Positions 34,840 to 45,395 of a DNA stretch of 64,000 bases are shown piece by piece. The first letter of the stretch is position 1; each line of letters starts with the position of its first letter. This DNA comes from Cytidiella melzeri (Eukaryota > Basidiomycota > Agaricomycetes > Polyporales > Irpicaceae). The position numbers and the translations under genes are program-made. The DNA lies in the NCBI GenBank assembly GCA_022592445.1, contig JABYQR010000037.1:1-64000 (forward strand). Reading direction: 5' to 3'. Under the pieces are notes generated by a model. The model worked only from the letters and a program-made list of their open reading frames with translations. It was not told the DNA's origin and ran no database searches.

Positions 34840-37022
34840 TCAGGCACTCCTCCTACTAAGGTTCGGGCCCAACAAGCTAGTCTCCTCCACGTAGCCCCTC
34901 CTCGCCGGAACATTGCGCATCGCCTCGATAGTGAGCTCAGGCGACATCGCTGGGCTCATACCGAGGCCCGTATCCGACAGCACAGACGAACGCTTGCTAA
35001 AGCTGCGTTTGGTCTGGAGTGGCTTCCCGGAATCGCGTGTCCTTGTCAGCTCATTGTGAAACCCATCCGTTGTCTCCTCCTCTGTCGGCCTACACGGGTA
35101 TAGAGAAAACGGCGATGGAGGCGGCAACGCAGGGCTTGGCATTGCGGCAAGCTGGGTCTTCTGATGCCTCATTGCAGAAGAAACATCAGTTGCCTGGGCC
35201 AAAGCTCTCATGCGAGGTGTCTGAATGGTAGAGGTAGAAGGCAGGGAAGGAAAGTATGGGTTGTCATTTCTGACCGTATGAGAAATGCGCGAGCCTGTAT
35301 CTGAATTTCGCTGCAACAGCTCCGTGTCGGATGGATCGGAACGAGATGTGAAGTAGCTTGAGCGCGAGTCGTCGTCGAGCGGCGAGGAAGGACCAGGACT
35401 GCTCACACTTGGAGCCTCGCTTTCCGTATCCGTGTCGCTCGCAGAGGATAGTGACGGAGTGGATGTGTACGATCGCGAAACGTGATCATATTTCGACACG
35501 GGTGAGTGCATGTTCTCATAATCTGAGTCTTCCGCATGTGAACCCTCATCGAATGGCTCTGGTGGAGTCTCGTTTTGCGGGGTCAGCTCAACCGAGTCCG
35601 TTGTCAGTTTCGTAGGTGTGGGAGATTGCGCGGGCTCTTCTGGAGGAAGCAATGGCACGAAAGTCATGTTGAACTTCCTCACGGGTGGTGGCGGTGGTGT
35701 GGTGACAGGAGGCGGTGCGGATGGCTTTGCCACGTCCTCGACAGGTAGTAAAGGAAGAAATGAGAAGTTCATCGCGCGCCTAGGGGTAGGTGGAGAAGAC
35801 GATACTGGAGATGTGAGAGGCGACGATGGTCTTGGCGAGGACTCCGCCGAAGATGCAAGAGAAGGCGGGGGTGTGATCATGGGCACGGGGTGAGATATTG
35901 GTGGTTCTAGATGTGCAGGTACAGCACTGTCTTTCGACTCCGGGTCGGGCGAACGCACATGCGTGGGCGTGCCTACTTGGGAGGACTCTTCGGAGGGAGG
36001 AAGTAGTGGGAGTAGTTGGATAGGTACGGAAGCCAGATAGGGGAGGATTTCGCGATCAACGACATCGTAACTGGCATCACGATTCTTCCACTTGGAGGGC
36101 AAGGAGGAGGGCATGGTGGCAAAACGTGAGATAGGGAACGGTGAAGAACAGGATGATGGGGGCGGATGTGATGATGTTTGAGGCATGGAAGTGGTGAAGT
36201 GCTGACGATGACTGGGGTACTGAGGTGCTCGGGGCAGAGATTTCATGATCTGCTTCAGCTCGAGGATTTCTCTGATTGAGGCAAGTCAGGTCAGAATCGG
36301 GAGTATTTGCACTGCTATAAGGAAACAAGCAAACTTGACAATAGTTAACGATATTAAATTGTCGAACGCGTCAAGCGTCGGACAAACAAAGCAGAGATCA
36401 CGAGATGGTCAACCTCATGATGCAGGCGGAACTGCAAGATCTCCAAAGTGCATTCTGAAGTATTTGTCCAACACGTATGACTCGACGTAATCCCCATGGG
36501 ACTTGCCTAGGCCCCACCACACGCGACGAAGGTAGGAGGGACTTGGACATAGCGAAAGATTTCGTCAAACCAGTAAAAAGTAGCACCAGCTCCAAATATG
36601 CGACATGGAACAGAATGGCACGGTAGCCAGACATGTCGTTCCACAGGCCATGGCACCAGCTGTATGATTACCATATAAGGTAATCAAACAGAGTGAGTCA
36701 GGACCTGCGAGCCCGCGGGATCCTCAAAGACCTCGCACGAGACCGTTTGCGAGGGACTGAAGATGCAAGGATAGCAGCTGTAGCGAACACAGACTACTCA
36801 CTGGTAACATAGCTTTGGCGCGACTGGCGCAGGGGTCCTATCCCAGTCATCCGCTTCAAAGAACTCCTCCAGTGCGGGGCAAAAAGACACCGTCTTGCGA
36901 AGCGGCGGCAAGGGCACGCTTCCAGAAGCTGGCGACGCGCTTCCCGAGGCCATCGGGGAACCCGCACAACTTAAAGGCTGCGGTGTCAGCGGCGGCGTGA
37001 GCTTCAAGCAACTCCTAGGCAT
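34840..37022 (-). CDS. Large disordered protein with KTVSF (PP1-docking-like) domain, long paralogue
   Basis: Two minus-strand exons, 37022-36802 and 36271-34840, joined in phase 2 across a 530-nt intron, encode 550 residues. The first 100 residues form the only conserved-looking part: SCLK at 4-7, KTVSF at 43-47, ADDWDRTPAPVAPKLCYQ, then EILELKQIMKSLPRAP after the splice. The same order occurs in the small gene at 48.6 kb. KTVSF fits the RVxF consensus by which proteins dock on phosphatase PP1, and the DDWDR-xP segment follows closely. The rest is Pro/Ser-rich and disordered, with three related motifs (QLLPLLPPSEE, FSFLPLLPVED, TFVPLLPPEEP). I recall similar uncharacterised mushroom proteins. 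Function unknown; PP1 regulation is a guess from the motif. Confidence 0.75.
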
Positions 37023-38394
37023 GTCGGGCTTGTTAGGAAGCGTGGCGCCACGATAATTCGGAGTAGAGGTGTAGTGTGTCGGGGTATGGAATGAGGAGTG
37101 GCAATGATGGGGAGGATGGTGGTGGACGTTAACAACGAACCCAGGGCGACGACGAGAGCGAGGTATTTGAGCTGGAGCGATGCATCTTGAAACCCCTCAC
37201 TGCCCACAATCCGCCCACCCGGGGAAAAGTGGAAGCGTGACTGCACGTGCAGGAGCGGCGTTCCGCTGTGACCCGTCACACTACGTATTAGCCTGTGTTT
37301 ACGTCACGCTCACGCCTCCGCCCACAACGCGCTCCACTTTCGCTCTCTTTGCTGCCGTCTGTCGGCTCATTACCGGAAAACGGCCACTCGTCGCTGTTTC
37401 AAGCAACTTTGTCTTCTCTTGCTCTCTTCGCATAGCGTGCTGGCGTTGACCACTGCAATGCAGCAGACGACGCTCGCAAGGTAGGCGGAACTCTGCGTGA
37501 CTGTGACCCAGAATATCCATTCGTGCAGCGTCATGAGCCTCCCGCTCCAAGCCAAATGACTTGTGTTATGTAACGCGGTCGGAAGAGCTGCGGGCCATAA
37601 CTGTGAGAAAGGGCCAGAAAATTTTCTTATGACCTGTCGTATGGCACGCCTCATGGTGAAAAGCATTTCTGGGGGTATGTCACATTTTTTACAATGAATA
37701 ACGCGGGCAGAGGGGGCTCATGTCGTCCAGTTTAGCAAATCTAGATTGCCAGAAAAATTGGTTGAGTGCCAAACGCATAGACACCGGAAAGAACCAGTAC
37801 TCGTGCCGTCGCGCAAACTTGCGACGGTACAAGTACTACTCTCGCGAATTTACCCAAGCAGTTTCCGCTGGCCAAGCCACGCTCGCATTGGTTACTATGT
37901 CTGCGTTTAGCAGAGAAGCGATCTGCGACATGTACTGCTAATTACCCAGCTTCTTCGAATGGGCGTCGGACCGAGCACACAAGGTCGAGTATGGTCGATC
38001 GTCGCATAAAACGGTACGCACCTCCCGACGCAAATTTCTTCATGGACGCTCATAGGCAGGAACAGAGAAGTACTAACCGTCTTTCGTCTTGCAGCTACAC
38101 GACGACAAGCGTCCGATGGGTTGATTAATCACCCTTGCACCGGCGGTTGCAAACGGTGATTAGATGCTTCCAACGGCACGCAGTAGCTTTGTTGATTGAG
38201 GGTCTAGCAAGGTATGTATATGAAGACTGGAACTACACAACGTTCAAGCCATGCACGAAATTGCTTTAGTGGTTGCTGCAAGTTACAGGAGGACAAGAAA
38301 GCCAGCAAGTGTTGCGCTCGGATTCAACCTTGACTGGAAGTGAACACTTTCTTGCAGGTCAAAAAAGGTCGACTATAGCAAAACAATGCAAGGT
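37023..38394. other. Intergenic upstream of the first transporter copy
   Basis: No gene recognised. The stretch at 37280-37440 is C/T-rich. Similarity to the second transporter's upstream region begins only near 38395. Confidence 0.35.
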
Positions 38395-41231
38395 CAACGA
38401 AGCCCTCATCATACTTACTGCACGCCTTCTTCATGGATCAAGGGACAGATGCCGCAGGGGCGTTTGTTGCATCTTCAATCCGGCGACGACTGCATACGTC
38501 TACAGGCAGTACATTTTCGTCAGGTACAAGGGCAGTACAGCGAGAGTATTCGTGAGAGAGCCGACGGTTGGTTTCACACATCTCCGTCGGCATGACACTG
38601 CGAATTAAAGCTTAGGTAGGCTTTCACTTGTGAATCGACTTCAGGTCACTGTGCAGACTGCTTATACCCGCTAGCAATGTTAACTTTGCTTCCATCGTCT
38701 CTCGCAGCCCCTCAACTCATCGCAGTGATCAAACAAAGGTATGTCTCGCATTGCGGCTCCTTACTCTAAGATGCGCCTGTCGTGTACGTACTTAAACGTA
38801 GTTCAACAGGCCGTGCGACTCGCAGAAGTCCAGGACACCCTCCAGACCATGGATCCTACACACTGCTGTGAAGACGAAGCACAAGAATAGGACGCACGTG
38901 TGTCACTCCTCAGGCAAACGTAGTACCTGGTTCAGACAGGTGGTGTGAAGGTCTCCTTAAGGAACATCAGTATCAGGTACTACCTGCTTCTCGCTCCTCT
39001 CCGTCTCTTCCTCTACCACCATGTCTGTTCCCTTGGTCGACAAGCACAGCGAGCACGATGTTCCTGTCGACTGTCTCCCGACAGAAAGTCAGGTGGAACC
39101 GCAAACTACGGATGCACCGAGTACGATGAGTAGGAAGGAGTCCCTGAGCGCATATTTCACTATCGCTGCCGCTGCTTTCGGATTGATCAGGTAAGTGGAT
39201 TTAGACTGCTGTTGAAGCTGTTGGGAGTCGCTGACAAGGCTTTTGCAGTGATGGGTGTGAGTAGAGTATTGAGCGATATCATATCACCCAAATGATCAAT
39301 TTTTCTAGACCAAAACAATCTGATGACAATGTCCAATGTGAGTGATGCATCTATCAGCCTTTCATGGATACTTAATAGCCCTGCGGTGCGCAGGTTGTCT
39401 TCAAGGAACTTTACCCAGCTGAATACACATCCTCTGTGTCAACCCGTGTCTCAAATGCGCTCCTCGTCGGTCAGTATACTTATCTGAGTAGCCGCTTTCT
39501 TTCATACGACACCCAGCTGATCACTTCCTGACAACTCTACAGGCGACATTTTCGGCATGATTCTCGTGGGCTTCATTTGCGATCGCTTCGGTCGTAAAAT
39601 AGCTTTGGTGGGCACAACGGTCCTCATTGTCATCGGTGCCACCCTCGGGACAGCCGCACACGGGGCGCATGGCAGCCCCGCTGGTCTTTTCTGGTTCTTG
39701 ACCTTTGCACGTGGTCTCACTGGTGTTGTAAGTCATGATTCACCTGACTTCTGGTAGGCGCAGAGTCGTCTCTAAACGATGCCTCCAAAGGGTGTCGGTG
39801 GCGAATACCCTGCTTCTTCAACTAGTGCCAGCGAATCCGCAAACGAGGCAATGCTGAAGAACCGTGGTCCTGGTACATACCAATCATCCCCAATGAATGA
39901 CCGTTATCCTGACTTTGCACAGTTATCGTCATGGTGACAAACTTCGTCCTCAGCGTAAGCCAAAGGCAGAATCTACCAGCAGTTTCGTGCAGCTATTAAA
40001 TCTGGACACAGTTCGGAGGTCCTCTGGCGGTTCTCACTTTTCTGATTGTCTTATCCGCCGCCGGTGAAAATCACCTCGCCACCGTCTGGCGTGTGTGCTT
40101 TGGAATTGGCATCGTGCTTCCCTTGACGGTGTTCTACTTCCGTATGCGCATGCTCAGCTCCAAGCTTTATCGCAAGGGGGCAATCAAACGTACGCCGATG
40201 ATGAAAACATTGCGTGGATCAGCTTTATACTGAGACTGACTAGGCCACGTACCGTACAAGCTGGTCGCGAAAAGGTACTGGCGGTCCTTGATCGGAACCT
40301 GTGGAGCATGGTCTGTACCACTGTTGACATCCCCGGTCGGATAGGAGGACTCAACACGTCGTTCAGGTTCTTTTTCGACTTCGTCATTTACCCCAACAAT
40401 ATCTTCTCCGGAGCGATCATCTCCAGTATCATTCACAACGGCGATGTCAAGAAGACTGCGGAGTGGCAGCTGCTCCTAGGCACACTCGCCCTTCCTGGTG
40501 TCTTTATCGGCGCTTACCTGTGTAACATCATCGGTCGCCGGAACACGGTTCGTCAGTCTACATTTTCGTATTCAATGGCAGTCAAACCTGACGAAAAAAA
40601 ACATTTGTAGATGATGTTGGGGTTCAGCGGTTACATTATCTTTGGACTCATCATCGGCTGCGCGTACGACAAGATTTCTACGATTATCCCCCTCTTCATC
40701 GTCTTGTACGCGCGCTGTTCAACCCCAACTCAGAATTCTTACTGACAGCCCGAGGTGTCACATCCAGCTATGGTGCGATGCAATCGTTCGGCAACCTAGG
40801 TCCTGGTGACATGACCATCCTAACCAGCGCCGAATCCTACGCGACTGCCGTTCGCGGAACATGCTACGGCTTGTCAGCTGCATTCGGCAAAACCGGTGCT
40901 GTCGTCGGTACCCAGGTATTCACTCCCATCCAAACCAACCTCGGCAAAAAGTAAGAAATAAGTCTCTCTACCCAAGTTATATAACGCCGTACTGAGCGGT
41001 CTTCGTGGATTTTCAAGGTGGACATTCATCATCGCTGCTATATGCGGTCTCGCCGGTATCCTGGTGACATACTTCTTCGTCCCCGACATGACTGGGGTCG
41101 ATTTGGCCGACGAGGACCGCAAGTTCGTGGTGTACCTCCGTGATAACGGCTGGGAAGGCGCTGTTGGAGAGGACGACGAGCAAAGCTTAGTTGACGACCA
41201 CTCGAGTCTCGCTAAGATTGGTGAACAGTGA
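38395..41231 (+). repeat. Tandem duplication, unit 1
   Basis: This unit (distal promoter plus transporter gene) is repeated at about 42500-45395. Shared promoter pieces include CATCTCCGTCGGCATGACA (38579 and 42667), AACAGGCCGTGCGACTCGCA (about 38805 and 42938) and ACACACTGCTGTGAAGACG. The promoter copies contain indels and have diverged more than the exons. Confidence 0.8.
39021..41231 (+). CDS. Major facilitator transporter, GIT1/PHO84-like, copy 1
   Basis: Thirteen exons join with consistent phases to give 499 residues: 39021-39190, 39249-39256, 39309-39337, 39394-39469, 39543-39727, 39791-39872, 39923-39954, 40012-40189, 40244-40310, 40367-40547, 40611-40705, 40768-40950, 41018-41231. The second exon is only 8 nt (TGATGGGT) and completes ISDGYQNNLMTMSN. 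The MFS loop motif DRFGRK lies at 108-113. Other landmarks are GVGGEYPASS, TVWRVCFGIGIVLPLTVFYF, CGAWFFFDFVIYPNNIFSGA, SAESYATAVRGTCYG and GTQVFTPIQ. These fit the phosphate/glycerophosphoinositol-type MFS group, proton symporters in the plasma membrane; the substrate is inferred only. No frame breaks. The tandem copy lies 1.9 kb downstream. Confidence 0.88.
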
Positions 41232-41517
41232 TTAACCCTTTATCTGTGGCTGACACGGTGAAGTTCTGTGTGGTTGTGAGGTTAGGCCCGTCTTTCTCGT
41301 TGTGGTTGAAGGAGATCATGAGTACCGAAAACAGTAATGGGACGTTATAGCACTCAGGCTAAAGTAACAATGAAAACACAAATGATATCGATATAGTATT
41401 CTAGCCTTGCTCTGTGAGCTTGGTGTGAGTGACCAGGTTGGCTTACAACTCTTTAAGAATGGCTGGAAACTATGTCATGGCCAGGGGATTAGCATAACCC
41501 CTTACCCCGAACGGCAC

Positions 41518-41521
41518 AAAA
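41518..41521 (-). terminator. Pol III terminator of the tRNA gene
   Basis: Read on the minus strand, TTTT occurs about 20 bases after the tRNA 3' end. It is the first T-run of four there, as expected for Pol III. Confidence 0.6.
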
Positions 41522-41541
41522 TACCTACTCCCAGCAGTCAT

Positions 41542-41637
41542 GGGCCTGGCCGGGAATTGAACCCGGGACCTCCTCCAACTTCGGTAACCACACTATGCAT
41601 ACCCTAAGAAGGAATCATACTACTAGACCACCAGGCC
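41542..41637 (-). tRNA. tRNA-Pro(AGG) with a 24-nt intron
   Basis: On the minus strand the acceptor stem GGCCTGG pairs perfectly with CCAGGCC, and the T arm reads CCGGGTTCAATTCCCGG. The D arm is GGTCTAGTAGTATGATT. The anticodon stem is CCTTC with GGAGG and the loop TT-AGG-G-T gives anticodon AGG (proline). The canonical intron lies one base after the anticodon (about 41601-41578). Eukaryotic tRNA-Pro genes often have short introns. It sits between the two transporter copies and is not itself duplicated here. Confidence 0.9.
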
Positions 41638-42218
41638 ACACAAATTGGCCACCAAATGGCGTTATAAGACTGCCTGGGGTTTATGGTAGTGCACCATTTT
41701 ACGTAGCCATTTGTTTTCTCCTTCATGACGCAACACAACGAAGTACGAGCTCGACAACTAGGACAAACGAACAATCTACTACCCACTTCCCGCTCCTCAA
41801 CGGGAGTGATAACATCCACAGCAACAACTTGACTGTCAAGTTGCGGAATCTAATGATACATTTGGTTTGAATGTCACACTTTTGCTCAACTATCTTACCC
41901 CACTTCGCGCCTCTACCTTTGACAAGAGGCACTCCGTTCGACTCGAAGGCCAAGTAACCTTTCGTGTTGAGTCGACTAGCAATGGGATTTGAAGACAAGA
42001 GTGGAACAGAAAGGTCGCAGAGCAAGAGTTGTATGTATCCTCCTTCATCTTGATATATCCATTATCAACACGTACAGGACAACCATCTTCTTTTGCAGCG
42101 TGAATTAGGCTCGTAACCAGCCTCGAATTCCTCGTACCGAGCGTGGATGGTGTCGAGGAAGGGATGCGGTCGAGTCTGCCCAGAAGGACGTCACGGTCTG
42201 CCGGGTGATTGAGAGCGG
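41638..42218. other. Intergenic between the tRNA and transporter copy 2
   Basis: No gene recognised. It contains only short frames on both strands; the shared promoter of the tandem unit starts further right. Confidence 0.35.
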
Positions 42219-42305
42219 ATGTTTCGTCCTGGACTGCATTGGCGGCCGGTGTATGGGCGAATTAGGGGCTGCGGGCCACGCTTGTCGAGAGACAACATTA
42301 CAGTG
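42219..42305 (+). repeat. Repeat copy 2 (blocks B then A)
   Basis: Block B (42219-42270) is identical over 52 bp to the minus strand of 34353-34404, and block A (42270-42305) matches 34446-34409. Here the order is B then A, the reverse of copy 1. Confidence 0.8.
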
Positions 42306-42499
42306 ACTCGGAGCTTGCGGTAAGATATGGAAGGATATTAGCGCTGTCTTTGTGGCGTTCCGAGTACATAAATAGAGCCACTTGAACTTGGAGGTGCTTG
42401 TTTCTTATCTTTCATCTGCTCGGTGCTCGGTGTACTCAATTTCAAGTACAGCGGCTCGACTACTTTGAGATTCGATGTGAGGATGACTTTACGATTAAT

Positions 42500-45395
42500 T
42501 CAAAAACGACGAAGCCCTCGCCATGCCACACGCCGCGCTCCACGTCGATGAAGGGAAAACCGTGCCGCAAAAGCATTCAGCACATTTTCGTTCTAAGGAC
42601 GATTGTATCCGTCGACAGATAACACGGTTTTCGGTCACAAGAGCAGTACGGTGAGAGCTTGGTTTCGCACATCTCCGTCGGCATGACATGAATATGTTCT
42701 GACGTTGCGTATCAAACTTTAGTGACTATCGCGAAGCCTTGCTTGCTATGGCACATCGAGTCGAGATCAGTGCCATTTATCAGTATTGGGCCACTAGTAC
42801 TTTGAATCTTTCTCGTTAGCTCGCTTGCACCTTCACAGTCCATCGCAGTGGATAGACAAGGGTATGCTTCGCACCTTGGTTCCTTGGTACCCCAGGATAC
42901 TGGCACCCGAAGTCGTGTGCGTTCTCCAAACGTATTTCAACAGGCCGTGCGACTCGCAGATGTCCTAGACACCCTCCAGGCCATGGATCCTACACACTGC
43001 TGTGAAGACGTAGCACGAAGATAGGACGCACGTGTGTCATTCCCTCCAGGCAAACGTCGGACAAGTGGTGTGAACATCTTTATAAGGAACATCAGGATCA
43101 GTCTAATTGCATGCTTATCGGCCCCCTCTGTCTATTTTGCTACCCTCATGTCTACGCCCTCGATCGACAAGCACGGCGAGCACGGCGTTGCTGTCGAGTG
43201 TCTCATGGCAGGGAGTAAGGTGGAGACGCAGGCTACGGATGTGCCTCGCACGATGAGTAGGAAGGAGTCTCTTAGCGTGTACTTCACTATCGCTGCCGCT
43301 GCTTGTGGATTAATCAGGTACGGTGGATCTGGATGGGAGTTCGAGCTGCTGAGGGTTGTTGACAAGACTGTTATAGTGACGGGTGTGAGTAGAGTACGAG
43401 CGACATTGCGCGATCTAGCATCTGAACATAAGCAAAAAATCAATTTTCCTAGACCAGAGCAGTCTGATGACCATGTCCAATGTAAGTGATGCGTCTACGG
43501 TCCTTTTAAGACAACCAATAACCTTACTGTGCGTAGGTTGTCTTCAAGGAACTGTACCCAGCTGAATACACATCCTCTGTGTCAACCCGTGTCTCCAATG
43601 CGCTTCTCGTCGGTCAGTATACTCATCTGAGTAGCTGTCTTTCTTTCTCACGGCGTCTCGCTGATCACTTTCTACCAAATCCAAAAGGCGACATTTTCGG
43701 TATGATTCTCGTGGGCTTCATTTGCGATCGCTTCGGTCGTAAAATAGCTTTGGTGGGCACGACGGTCCTCATCATCATCGGTGCCACCCTCGGGACAGCC
43801 GCACACGGTGCGCATGGCAGCCCCGCTGGTCTTTTCTGGTTCTTGACCTTTGCACGTGGTCTCACTGGTGTTGTAAGTCATGATTCACCTGACTTCTGGT
43901 GGGCGCAGAGTCGTGTCTAACAGACGTCTCGAAAGGGTGTTGGTGGTGAATACCCCGCTTCTTCTACTAGTGCCAGTGAAGCTGCAAACGAGGCGGCGCT
44001 CAAGAAGCGTGGTCCTAGTACGTACCCAAGATCCCTAGCAAATGGCGTTTATCTTAGACTTTGTACAGTCGTCGTGATGGTGACGAACTTTGTCCTCGAC
44101 GTAAGCTAAAGGCAGATCTCTCTGCTGTTGATTGCCACTCATTAACCTGGACGCCTGGTAGCTCGGAGGACCTCTAGCTGTTTCAATTTTCCTGATCGTC
44201 CTGTCCGCCGCCGGTGAAAATCATCTTTCCACTGTATGGCGTGTCTGCTTTGGGATTGGGATCGCACTTCCCTTGACGGTGTTTTACTTCCGTATGCGCA
44301 TGCTCAGCTCCAAGCTGTACCGCAAGGGAGCGATTAAACGTACGCAGCTGAGAAACATTGCGGATTTACTAGTTCATGCTGAGACCGACCCCCTCCATCT
44401 AGGTCATGTACCGTACAAGCTGGTTGTGAAAAGGTACTGGAAATCCTTAATCGGAACCTGTGGAGCATGGTATGTATCACTTCCCACATCTCTCGCCGTA
44501 TATGAAGACTAAAGCCCATCGTGTAGGTTTCTTTACGACTTTGTCATTTATCCCAACAATATCTTTTCCGGAGCGATCATCTCCAGTATCATTCCTGACG
44601 GCAGTATCAAGAAGACTGCGGAGTGGCAGCTGCTCCTGGGTACACTTGCCCTTCCTGGTGTGTTTATGGGGGCCTACCTGTGTAACGTCATTGGTCGCCG
44701 GAACACGGTTCGTCAGGCTACAACTGCATATCTCGAGGGCTGTCAATACCTGACGACATTGCTGGTAGATGATGTTGGGGTTCTGTGGTTACATCGTGTT
44801 TGGACTCATCATTGGCTGCGCGTACGACAAAATCTCTACGATTATCCCGCTCTTCGTCGTCTTGTAGGCACTCGTCCGTTTCCCTACTACTCCAAGTCTC
44901 GACTGACAGCTCGAGGCGTCGCATACAGGTACGGTGTGCTGCAATCGTTCGGGGAACTAGGTCCTGGGGACATGACCATCCTTACCAGCGCCGAGTCCTA
45001 CGCGACTGCCGTTCGCGGAACATGCTACGGCTTTTCAGCTGCCTTTGGCAAGGTGGGTGCTGCCGTCGGTACCCAGGTGTTCACTCCTATCCAAAACAAC
45101 CTTGGCAAGAAGTAAACGTCTCCTTAAAAATTGACGCAAATGACATCGTGTACTGAGTAACCTTTCTCGTGAAATTAGGTGGACATTCATCATCGCCGCT
45201 ATATGCGGTCTCGCTGGTATCCTGGTGACATACTTCTTTGTGCCCGACATGACTGGGGTCGACTTGGCCGACGAGGACCGCAAGTTTATGCAGTATCTCC
45301 GTGAGAATGGCTGGGAAGGCGCTGTTGGTGAGGATGACGGCGACAGAAGTTTGGCTGACGATCGCTCGAGTGTGGTCAAGATCAGCGAAAAGTAG
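42500..45395 (+). repeat. Tandem duplication, unit 2
   Basis: Second copy of the promoter and transporter unit seen at 38395-41231. Its left boundary is blurred by indels; shared promoter motifs are listed under unit 1. Confidence 0.75.
43148..45395 (+). CDS. Major facilitator transporter, GIT1/PHO84-like, copy 2
   Basis: Thirteen exons with the same lengths as copy 1, except 3 nt more in the last: 43148-43317, 43377-43384, 43453-43481, 43537-43612, 43688-43872, 43936-44017, 44069-44100, 44162-44339, 44403-44469, 44527-44707, 44769-44863, 44929-45111, 45179-45395. It encodes 500 residues. The 8-nt exon (TGACGGGT) is again in place and completes ISDGYQSSLMTMSN. DRFGRK lies at 108-113. All phases fit and there is no stop, so both copies appear functional. 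Differences from copy 1 are concentrated in the N-terminal tail (MSTPSIDKHGEHGVAVEC), the last 20 residues and the introns. The acceptor of exon 5 is AAAAG, weaker than CTACAG in copy 1. Confidence 0.88.

Noticed and set aside
36272..36801. Separate gene inside the 530-nt intron of the long KTVSF gene
   Set aside because: No frame of useful length or recognisable content; clean phase-2 splicing of the flanking exons explains the region.
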